Below, piece by piece: positions 1 to 4,899 of a stretch of DNA of 5,320 bases (positions are counted from its first letter, which is position 1; each line of letters starts with the position of its first letter). Source of the DNA: Deltaproteobacteria bacterium. GTDB taxonomy: Bacteria > Desulfobacterota_B > Binatia > UBA9968. The position numbers were made by a program, and so were the translations under genes. The notes below the pieces were generated by a model. That model had not been told where the DNA came from. It searched no databases and saw only the letters and a program-made list of their open reading frames with translations. The DNA lies in contig VBKY01000384.1 in NCBI GenBank assembly GCA_005879255.1, positions 1-5,320 of the forward strand, given 5' to 3'.

Positions 1-71
1 TCGCATCCGACGACAGTAGCTACATCACGGGAACGGAATTGTTTGTGGATGGTGGTTTTGCACAAGTGTAA
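1..71 (+). CDS. Short-chain dehydrogenase/reductase, C-terminal end only (5' cut by window)
   Basis: Reading from base 3, the frame gives 22 residues ending in YITGTELFVDGGFAQV and a TAA stop at 69-71. The pattern 'S-x-Y-[IV]-T-G-x-x-[IL]-x-V-D-G-G' is the signature C-terminus of classical SDR enzymes (FabG-like NAD(P)H oxidoreductases), where the conserved DGG lies after the last strand of the Rossmann fold. The catalytic Ser-Tyr-Lys and cofactor glycines lie outside the window, so substrate and cofactor cannot be told. It points the same way as the tautomerase downstream, but a 277-base gap separates them, so a shared operon is possible rather than shown. Confidence 0.88.
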   Translation, partial: ASDDSSYITGTELFVDGGFAQV

Positions 72-348
72 GCCGTTAATAGCGGAGGAGCACGGCAGGT
101 ATGTCTTTGGGAGGGAAAGGACGGGTGCCTGCGGCTTTCGTTTGACCAACCAAGCAGCGCCATCGCCGTTTTTCAGAATGAGGCAATATCGAAAGTGGCT
201 CGCGAGTTGGGCGTCATGTTCGGACGCCTCCTTCGATCTCTCGGCTGCGTCGTGCCCAATGCGCTGCGCGAACCCGCGAATTAGCGAGCGTGGCGATACG
301 GAGCGACTGTCAAAAATAAATCCAAAGCCACAAAAGGAGGTTTTGTAC
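72..348. other. Intergenic leader between SDR and tautomerase, with an unexplained open frame
   Basis: No recognisable gene lies here. The SDR frame stays open after the SDR stop, from 72 to a TAG at 282-284 (70 codons), and its latter part looks protein-like (for example NEAISKVARELGVMFGRLL). It has no good start codon or Shine-Dalgarno site and I recognise no family. The tautomerase frame is also open across this stretch, which weakens the argument that either is translated. The last 50 bases are AT-richer and carry the tautomerase ribosome binding site. No hairpin terminator for the SDR gene is visible. It may be a gene remnant or plain leader sequence. Confidence 0.4.
333..340 (+). promoter_or_regulatory. 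Strong Shine-Dalgarno site that fixes the tautomerase start
   Basis: AAAGGAGG lies eight bases before the ATG at 349. It is a near-perfect anti-16S match and rules out the upstream ATG at 43, which would add 102 residues before the catalytic proline. Confidence 0.85.
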
Positions 349-786
349 ATGCCCACATACATCTGCACTGCTCAAGACGGCTCCCTGACCACAGACCAGA
401 AAGCCCGGATTGCCGCCGAAATCACGCGTGTTCACAACGAAGTGACAGGGGCGCCTCGTTTCTTTGTGCAAGTGCTCTTTAATGATTTGAAGGCCGGAAA
501 TCAGTTTATCGGAGGGGTGCCGCCTGACTCGGGCCAAGTGTGGATACACGGTGATATTCGGACGGGTCGAAGCGAGCAGGATAAGGCTAGATTGCTGCTC
601 GATATACTCCGTGGCTTCAGTCGAATCTCGGGTGTGCCGGAAGTCGATGTGTGGGTCTATCTGAATGAAGTTCCTGCAAAGAACATGGCAGAGTTCGGGC
701 GGATCCTACCCGAGCCGGGCGGTGAGGAGGCGTGGATGGCCGCGCTTCCTCAAGCCGAGCAAAACCGACTCCGTAAGGTAGGGTAG
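349..786 (+). CDS. cis-3-chloroacrylic acid dehalogenase-like tautomerase (cis-CaaD / Cg10062 subgroup)
   Basis: This 145-residue protein belongs to the tautomerase superfamily, whose members use an N-terminal proline freed by removal of Met. Its length matches the fused beta-alpha-beta cis-CaaD subgroup (about 150) and not the roughly 62-residue 4-OT subunits. Numbering from Pro1, I count Pro1, His28, Arg70, Arg73, Tyr103 and Glu114, which are the six residues known to be needed by cis-CaaD (hydrolytic dehalogenation of cis-3-chloroacrylate to malonate semialdehyde). Flanking motifs IHGDIRTGRS (65-74) and VWVYLNEVPAKNMAEFGR (100-117) also fit. Cg10062 of Corynebacterium glutamicum shares the six residues yet is a poor dehalogenase that works on acetylenecarboxylates, so the true substrate is open. 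It would be a cytosolic homotrimer by family. The start is fixed by the AAAGGAGG site and by the need for Met-Pro. Neighbours are an SDR upstream and a hydrolase downstream on the same strand. Confidence 0.88.
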   Translation: MPTYICTAQDGSLTTDQKARIAAEITRVHNEVTGAPRFFVQVLFNDLKAGNQFIGGVPPDSGQVWIHGDIRTGRSEQDKARLLLDILRGFSRISGVPEVDVWVYLNEVPAKNMAEFGRILPEPGGEEAWMAALPQAEQNRLRKVG

Positions 787-875
787 GGGCGGACTTCACG
801 TTGTGACTTTCTGCGCCAGCGGATCGAGGCTTGTTTTCGAGCAGTCGCCGGGTGCGGCGCATGGAGCATGAGTTA
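787..875 (+). other. Short open tail after the tautomerase, abutting the ketosynthase stub
   Basis: After the tautomerase TAG the same frame stays open for 29 codons to a TAA at 874-876, which overlaps the ATG of the ketosynthase stub as TAATG. That overlap is typical of translationally coupled genes, so this may be the 3' remnant of a gene that once preceded the ketosynthase. The last codons read RIEACFRAVAGCGAWSMS. I recognise no family and there is no good start, so chance cannot be excluded. Confidence 0.3.
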
Positions 876-1010
876 ATGAAACATTGGGTTGTCGTCACGG
901 GGCTTGGTCTGGTCACGCCGCTCGGCAACACGGTCGAGGCGACGTGGGGAGGGGTTGATCGTATATGTGCGGGTACGAGATCGAACGAAAGCGACCAACT
1001 TGAAACATGA
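876..1010 (+). pseudogene. Truncated beta-ketoacyl-ACP synthase (FabF/KAS II type), N-terminal stub
   Basis: The frame gives 44 residues starting MKHWVVVTGLGLVTPLGNTV and continuing EATW. This is the hallmark N-terminus of FabF-type ketosynthases (usual form: RRVVVTGLGLVTPLGN followed by about 380 more residues), the enzymes that condense malonyl-ACP with an acyl chain. Family resemblance stops near residue 24, and the frame ends at TGA 1008-1010. Dropping one G from the GGGG run at about 934 would restore TWEGL, which is family-like, but the resemblance is lost again a few codons later. So both a frameshift and a large deletion are likely. The catalytic Cys-His-His residues are missing entirely. 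A GGAG site at 863-866 suits the ATG at 876; an in-frame ATG at 861 lacks one. The alpha/beta hydrolase starts 51 bases downstream. Confidence 0.75.
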
Positions 1011-1061
1011 GATCGGTTTTCTCCCACCCTCTGTTTCCGCACTAGACCGCGAGATTCTATT

Positions 1062-1955
1062 ATGAAGATCGCCGCCACCGAGAGGCTCGAAATCGGTTAC
1101 GAAGAGTTCGGTGACCCGACCGGTCTGGCCGTTCTCCTGCTCCACGGCTTCCCCGACGACCCCATCCGCGCGTGGGATGGTGTCATCCGGCAGCTAAGGC
1201 ATGAGCGAGTCCGGATGATTACCCCTTATCTGCGTGGCTTCGGGCCGACCCTCATCACTGCGCCGGAGGCAGTTAGCGGCCAACTAGCCGCACTCGGTCA
1301 GGATGTGCTGGACTTAGCCGACGCGCTCCACATCGAACGATTCGTGATAGTGGGGCAGGACTGGGGCGCGAGGGCAGCTTATGCCGCCGCCGCGCTCGCC
1401 CCGGCGCGAATTATCTCCTTATTGTGTCTGGCAACACCTTACGTGATGTTCGGAGGGAAAGATGAATCGCCAGCACAGGCGCGGGCATTCTGGTATCAAT
1501 GGTACTTCAATTTAGATCGCGGACGAGACGCATTCGCCGCCGACCCGAAATCCTTCTGTGAGTACCTGTGGCGGGTGTGGTCTCCCCGGTGGGAGTTTTC
1601 GGCGGCAGAGTTTGCCGCGACTTCAGCCGCCTGGTCAAACCCTCAGTTCGTCGACGTGGTCATTCACTACTACCGGCACCGGTATGGCAACGCGTCGGGA
1701 AGCGGGGTGTATGCAGCACAGCAGGCGACGCTGGATGTGCAGCCAGTTATCCGAGTGCCGACGGTTTTCGCGTACGGGACGGCGGATGCGTGCAACCTCC
1801 CGGAGTCCTCGCTGGGTCAGGAGCGGTGGTTCGTCAACGGGTATGAGAGAGTGGAAGTAGAAGGAGCCGGGCACTTCATCCAACGGGAGGATCCAGGAGT
1901 GATCGCAGCTCTGCTGCAGCGTCAATATATATCGCACTTCATCCGAGGGGAGTAG
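1062..1955 (+). CDS. Alpha/beta hydrolase, epoxide-hydrolase-like with Asp nucleophile
   Basis: This 297-residue protein is of normal length for a one-domain alpha/beta hydrolase with a helical cap. The oxyanion-hole motif is HGFP (28-31), followed by RGFG (58-61). The nucleophile elbow GQDWG (98-102) has Asp100, as in epoxide hydrolases and haloalkane dehalogenases and unlike the Ser of esterases. Likely acid and base are Asp242 (in GTADACN) and His271 (in GAGHFIQRED). The cap (about 135-225) is rich in aromatic residues: FWYQWYF and IHYYRHRYG could supply the tyrosines that activate an epoxide. Haloalkane dehalogenases normally have Asn or Glu after the HG of the oxyanion motif to bind halide; here it is Phe, which favours epoxide hydrolase. 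No signal peptide is seen, so it is probably cytosolic. No strong Shine-Dalgarno precedes the ATG. It ends 16 bases from the convergent methyltransferase fragment. Confidence 0.88.
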   Translation: MKIAATERLEIGYEEFGDPTGLAVLLLHGFPDDPIRAWDGVIRQLRHERVRMITPYLRGFGPTLITAPEAVSGQLAALGQDVLDLADALHIERFVIVGQDWGARAAYAAAALAPARIISLLCLATPYVMFGGKDESPAQARAFWYQWYFNLDRGRDAFAADPKSFCEYLWRVWSPRWEFSAAEFAATSAAWSNPQFVDVVIHYYRHRYGNASGSGVYAAQQATLDVQPVIRVPTVFAYGTADACNLPESSLGQERWFVNGYERVEVEGAGHFIQREDPGVIAALLQRQYISHFIRGE

Positions 1956-1971
1956 CGGGAGGGGCACGGCA

Positions 1972-2343
1972 TCAACAATTGTTCCTTCGCTCCAGCTCAT
2001 CCCACGCTTCGAAAGGGCCGTTGCCTTTGGAAAGATTTTGGAGGACCAAAGGCGACTGTGAGCCGGGTACACCTTTGCGCAGACATTCGCTAGTCGCCGT
2101 ATTGCCGAAGACGCGCGGTGAGGTCTGGGTGAAGATCCCGGTGCTTTCGAGAGCACGCAACAAACGAAAAAGCGCCGAGGCGTTCGTCTTGGTTCGGCTC
2201 GCAAGCGCGTCTACATGAAGTGGTCCTTCGGCTAAAAGAGCTGGCAAGCCTAGTTCCGTAGCCACCGCAAGTGCCCGTGCCTGCCAGAAACCTAAGGCGA
2301 TAGAAAAAATCTGTTCTTGAGGAACGGGCTTGGTGTTCTTCAT
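1972..2343 (-). pseudogene. O-methyltransferase N-terminal fragment (dimerisation domain only)
   Basis: The frame gives 123 residues. It matches the winged-helix dimerisation domain of class I SAM-dependent O-methyltransferases of the plant-COMT / hydroxyneurosporene methyltransferase type: a helix with ALAVATELGLPALLAEG, then ALASRTKTNASALFRLLRAL, a GIF wing and VFGNTATSECLRKG. It breaks off just after GNGPFEAWDEL, where intact relatives (about 330-350 residues) go on to a linker and the Rossmann domain with the SAM-binding glycines. All of that is missing and is replaced by ERRNNC and a TGA, immediately before the tail of the convergent hydrolase gene. It cannot be a methyltransferase as it stands. 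A stand-alone DNA- or partner-binding role is conceivable but unsupported. AGGAG lies 14 bases before the ATG, further than usual. It follows the LLM oxidoreductase gene by 98 bases on the same strand. Confidence 0.78.
1974..1983. repeat. 10-bp perfect palindrome at the methyltransferase break point
   Basis: AACAATTGTT is its own reverse complement and covers the last codons of the truncated methyltransferase, 18 bases past the hydrolase stop. It is too short and AT-rich to be a convincing terminator. It may mark a deletion or insertion scar, or be chance. Confidence 0.3.
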
Positions 2344-2441
2344 ATTTACTCGTGTGGCTCCTATATGTTCCGACTGAGTGACTCTTAAAAATAGAGAGGC
2401 AACTTAACAGGTCGCTCCTCCCACCTATCATCCCAAAAACG

Positions 2442-3365
2442 TCAAGCTTGCTTTGCTACCTGCCAGAGCTCTTCCATCCGAGCGACAAAATCTTTCGCCG
2501 TCTCGACGCCGGGAGAAAACTGCGCGTCAATGACGATCTCCGCCGCGCCGAGTTTCCGCGCTGTCGTCACGTCCTTGGCAATCTGCTCGAGGGTGCCGGT
2601 AAAGTCGACGCGGTTGTTCTCGATGGGAATGTTATGAATTTCGATGTTGGCGCGAAGAATGAGTTCCAGCGCAGAAGGATCGCGTCCAGCGTCCTTTGCC
2701 ATATCTTTGATCCCCTCGAACATTGGCCCGATGCCGCCGAGCGGAATGCCGACGGGAAACCAGCCGTTGGCCTCGGTCGCAACACGCTTTAAGGCGGAAG
2801 GCGCATACGCTGCCATATAGATCGGTGGATGAGGTTTTTGCACGGGCTTTGGACCGATGACGGATTTTGGGATCCGATAATACTTACCTTGAAAGTCTAC
2901 GGGATCGGTCGTCCAGATTTTCTTGAGGGCCTGAATCAACTCGTCGGCGCGTTTGCCGCGTTCTTGCCACGTCGCTCCAGCGGCTTCGTATTCATCCGGC
3001 GACCATCCGATACCGAACCCGACCCGTAGCCGTCCGGCGGACAGGATATCGACGGTCGTCAACCGGCGCGCCAGTAAGACCGGATTGTACCAAGGAAGGT
3101 TGAGGACGCTTGTCCCGAGCGCGACGCGGCGCGTGTGCGCGGCGGCGAAGGTCAACGTCTCTAACGGGTCCAGCACGCTTTTGTACTTGACCGGCAGGGA
3201 GCCATCGCCGATCGGATAAGGCACTCGCGGATTGACCGGCCAGAGTATCCGGTCAAGCACCCATAGGCTGTCGAAACCCAAATCTTCGGCGCGCTTTGCG
3301 GCCGTAACCAGTCCCTCCGGTCCAACCGCCGAACCCACCTGTGGAAGTGCAAATCCGAAACGCAT
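2442..3365 (-). CDS. LLM-class (luciferase-like) flavin/F420-dependent oxidoreductase
   Basis: This 307-residue protein has the TIM-barrel fold of the bacterial luciferase / F420-dependent reductase superfamily. It starts MRFGFALPQVG (strand 1), then AEDLGFDSLWVLDR (27-40 region), a SVLDPLETLTFAAAHT stretch, PVLLARRLTTVDILSAGR (95-112), GFGIGWSPDEYEAAG (116-130) and PKPVQKPHPPIYMAAY (172-187). The pattern and length fit the probable F420-dependent oxidoreductase group related to Rv2161c. These cytosolic enzymes use reduced F420 or FMN to oxidise or reduce small organic molecules; the substrate cannot be read from sequence. The start is chosen at 3365: AAGGAGG sits between this ATG and another in-frame ATG at 3380, so the longer form would translate through its own ribosome binding site. 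The gene seems intact. The methyltransferase fragment follows it; L31 lies 183 bases upstream. Confidence 0.9.
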   Translation of the reverse strand: MRFGFALPQVGSAVGPEGLVTAAKRAEDLGFDSLWVLDRILWPVNPRVPYPIGDGSLPVKYKSVLDPLETLTFAAAHTRRVALGTSVLNLPWYNPVLLARRLTTVDILSAGRLRVGFGIGWSPDEYEAAGATWQERGKRADELIQALKKIWTTDPVDFQGKYYRIPKSVIGPKPVQKPHPPIYMAAYAPSALKRVATEANGWFPVGIPLGGIGPMFEGIKDMAKDAGRDPSALELILRANIEIHNIPIENNRVDFTGTLEQIAKDVTTARKLGAAEIVIDAQFSPGVETAKDFVARMEELWQVAKQA

Positions 3366-3369
3366 AAAG

Positions 3370-3376
3370 CCTCCTT
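3370..3376 (-). promoter_or_regulatory. Shine-Dalgarno site deciding the LLM oxidoreductase start
   Basis: AAGGAGG on the - strand lies four bases before the ATG at 3365 and after the alternative in-frame ATG at 3380. It supports the shorter protein. Confidence 0.75.
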
Positions 3377-3473
3377 GCATGATTCATCTGGATAGTTCTC
3401 CAGGTCACATTAAGACCTACGGAGGGCTCGTCATCTTTCATTTAATCTGGACCGCTTCACCTTACGACTGCTT

Positions 3474-3488
3474 AACGGAATTTCCGTT
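3474..3488. repeat. 15-bp palindrome, candidate operator
   Basis: AACGGAA-T-TTCCGTT has two perfect 7-base arms around a single base. It lies 109 bases upstream of the LLM oxidoreductase start and 60 bases past the L31 stop. The spacing and symmetry suit a dimeric repressor or activator site. With a one-base centre it would make a poor RNA hairpin, so it is not a good terminator. No regulator gene is next to it to name. Confidence 0.4.
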
Positions 3489-3548
3489 TGGACTTCCCGG
3501 CCGACATCGTGGCGTTACCGCTTCTCCGGGACATGCGCCTGGGACAAT

Positions 3549-3794
3549 TCACTTCTTTCCGTATTTTTTCTTGAAACGATCGATGCGACCTTTCGTATCG
3601 AGAACATGCTGTTTGCCAGTGAAGAACGGATGCGACGCCGATGATATCTCAACCTTGATCAGCGGATAGCTCTTGCCGTCTTCCCACTTGATGGTTTCTT
3701 TTGAATCCATCGTTGATGTTCCAAGAAAGGAAAAATCACTAGAGGTGTCTTTAAAAACAACCTGATGAACTGTCGGATGAAGATCTTTTTTCAT
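3549..3794 (-). CDS. rpmE2: Ribosomal protein bL31, type B (zinc-free form)
   Basis: This 81-residue protein is a full-length type B L31, a component of the 50S subunit at the intersubunit bridge. Landmarks are MKKDLHP at the start, [17 protein letters not shown] (12-28), [21 protein letters not shown] (37-57) and FTGKQ (58-62), followed by a basic tail RFKKKYGKK. It has no cysteine at all, so it lacks the zinc-binding motif of the C+ L31 type. In enterobacteria and Bacillus such a paralogue is induced under zinc starvation by Zur; I see no Zur-like box in the 101 bases upstream, so here it may be the only, constitutive L31. AAAGGA lies nine bases before the ATG. The 101-base gap to DoxX upstream leaves room for its own promoter. 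Confidence 0.95.
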   Translation of the reverse strand: MKKDLHPTVHQVVFKDTSSDFSFLGTSTMDSKETIKWEDGKSYPLIKVEISSASHPFFTGKQHVLDTKGRIDRFKKKYGKK

Positions 3795-3895
3795 TTTGTT
3801 GTATCCTTTCGATAATGAAGCTGAAACCGGGTATCATCGCCAGCCTTCGCTGTCGATGAACCGTTAAATATCTCGGACTTCTTAGAGATCGCGTA

Positions 3896-4336
3896 CTATT
3901 CCAGAGCGCCGTCCAGTGACCAGGCACCGGCACCAACAATAATCAAGGTGATCGCGATACCCAGCACAAGCAAGTGGTATTCGAATCCCTCGCCTTTCTG
4001 GTTACCGTACCAGTTCATGAAGAAGCCGTGTGGCCAGTGAACTGTGACCATACCCACGAGCATCACGCACGCTATGCCGAGGGCGGCGACGCGCGTCAAG
4101 AGCCCGACCGCAAGGCCAAAAGGACCGAAGAACTCCGCAGCAATCGCCAGCACCGCAAACACCGCGGGAATCCCAGAGCCCGTGAAAAACTTCATGGTTC
4201 CCCTGAAGCCATGGCCGCCAAACCAGCCGAGCACTTTCTGAGCCCCGTGCGGAAAGATCACTACGGCGAGAGTGATCCTCAGGATTAGCCCCACTACACC
4301 ACTGTCAGTCTGCAACAGCCATTGAAGTATTCTCAT
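3896..4336 (-). CDS. DoxX family membrane protein
   Basis: This 146-residue protein has four predicted membrane helices (about 12-30, 56-78, 82-99 and 120-138) and the family motifs PHGAQKVLGWFGGHG (29-43), a Glu in helix 2 (AAEFFGPFGLAVGLLTR, 66-82) and GFEYHLLVLG (117-126). DoxX proteins relate to the DoxD subunit of archaeal thiosulfate:quinone oxidoreductase; a mycobacterial DoxX joins SodA and the sulfurtransferase SseA in a membrane complex for redox and thiol stress. The electron donor or partner here is unknown. The start is well fixed by AAAGGAGG, with four bases between it and the ATG. Upstream on the same strand lie the DUF202 and sulfite-oxidase-like genes, separated by 177 bases, so it probably has its own promoter though a shared sulfur-redox theme is plausible. 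Confidence 0.92.
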   Translation of the reverse strand: MRILQWLLQTDSGVVGLILRITLAVVIFPHGAQKVLGWFGGHGFRGTMKFFTGSGIPAVFAVLAIAAEFFGPFGLAVGLLTRVAALGIACVMLVGMVTVHWPHGFFMNWYGNQKGEGFEYHLLVLGIAITLIIVGAGAWSLDGALE

Positions 4337-4340
4337 CGCG

Positions 4341-4348
4341 CCTCCTTT
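4341..4348 (-). promoter_or_regulatory. Shine-Dalgarno site of the DoxX gene
   Basis: AAAGGAGG on the - strand, followed by CGCG and the ATG at 4336. The short four-base spacer is the same as that of the LLM oxidoreductase gene. Confidence 0.75.
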
Positions 4349-4459
4349 ATCTCACACGAAACTCTGCCCATCGCCTGCGAAAAAAGTTCCTTCGATTTTT
4401 GGGATGAGGTTTCCTGATAACACCTAATGATCGTCATCACACGGCCCGCGCATGGCGCT

Positions 4460-4490
4460 TGCAATTCTCTGCAATTCTGCATGCTGCAAT
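4460..4490. repeat. Short tandem TGCAATTCT repeat in the DoxX leader
   Basis: TGCAATTCTC and TGCAATTCTG stand back to back (4460-4479), and a third partial TGCAAT follows at 4485-4490 after GCATGC. A period of about ten bases is one helical turn, so two or three copies could form same-face binding sites upstream of DoxX. The copies are few and the stretch may be chance. Confidence 0.3.
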
Positions 4491-4513
4491 ACTCCATACG
4501 CTGGCCGCTGTGA

Positions 4514-4889
4514 TCAGAAGGCCAAGCTCAGGTAGATGGCCATTGCTATGCCAACCAACGCAAGGAACAAAGCCAGAATAACAGCCTGCTTGGGGAGACG
4601 GTGATCTACGAATTGACTACAGTTCCATTTCCGAACCAGGCTCATATGGCGCCGTGCTGAAAATAGATTCACGGCCACCCCGGCCGCGATCAATGCCGTT
4701 CCGAACCAAAGTGAGAGCAGGTGGGGCTGCGCTGCAAAGCCCGCTTGAGTGATTCGGATCTATTGTAAGAAGCACAAAACCGAACCCCATCAAAGCCAGG
4801 CCCGTGCGAATCCATGCGAGAAACGTTCTCTCTTCGGCGAGATAATCCCGTAAGTCAGCCACCGGCTTTCCTTCGACGGGCGCATCCAT
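4514..4889 (-). pseudogene. DUF202 (YidH-type) membrane protein with a one-base frameshift
   Basis: The N-terminal frame (from the ATG at 4889) carries [17 protein letters not shown] and [11 protein letters not shown], the DUF202 signature. After residue 44 it drifts into [10 protein letters not shown] and stops at 4617. The next frame, open from a TAG at 4760-4762 to a TGA at 4514-4516, supplies the missing rest: [27 protein letters not shown], then a last membrane helix AVILALFLALVGIAMAIYL. Removing one base near 4757 joins the two into 124 residues with three membrane helices, the normal family length. So a single extra base, probably between about 4735 and 4760, breaks the gene, either truly or as a sequencing error. 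DUF202 proteins are small inner-membrane proteins of unknown function. AGGAG lies six bases before the ATG; the sulfite-oxidase-like stop is 10 bases upstream, indicating one operon. Confidence 0.85.
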
Positions 4890-4899
4890 TCCTCTCTCC

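Larger units (their letters stand above)
3366..3548. other. Intergenic leader of the LLM oxidoreductase gene
   Basis: This gap lies between the L31 stop and the LLM oxidoreductase start, both on the - strand. It holds the LLM ribosome binding site at its left end and a 15-base palindrome near its middle. Any L31 terminator or LLM promoter must lie here, but I see neither a GC-rich hairpin with a T-run nor a convincing -35/-10 pair. Confidence 0.5.

Noticed and set aside
43..348. N-terminal extension of the tautomerase frame from an ATG at 43
   Set aside because: It overlaps the SDR end, lacks family resemblance, and would bury the catalytic Pro1. A strong Shine-Dalgarno precedes the ATG at 349.
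617..1145. Open frames on the - strand opposite the tautomerase end and the ketosynthase stub
   Set aside because: They mirror coding sequence on the + strand, are rich in Arg, Pro and Ser, and show no recognisable motif.
1062..1955. Calling the hydrolase a haloalkane dehalogenase
   Set aside because: The Asp-Trp nucleophile site fits, but Phe follows HG in the oxyanion motif where a halide-binding Asn or Glu is expected. Epoxide-hydrolase-like is safer.
1558..2204. Overlapping open frames in the hydrolase and methyltransferase region, both strands
   Set aside because: Shadows of the clearly homologous hydrolase and methyltransferase frames, with unnatural composition.
3366..3380. Longer LLM start at the ATG at 3380
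   Set aside because: The extra five codons contain the AAGGAGG that serves the ATG at 3365, and no other ribosome binding site lies upstream.
3232..3669. 145-codon + strand frame across the LLM leader and L31 end
   Set aside because: It runs antisense through L31 and the start of the LLM gene, with no motif or ribosome binding site.
4735..4760. Programmed frameshift in the DUF202 gene
   Set aside because: No slippery heptamer, downstream pseudoknot or internal stop-codon cue is visible. A plain one-base insertion or sequence error is simpler.
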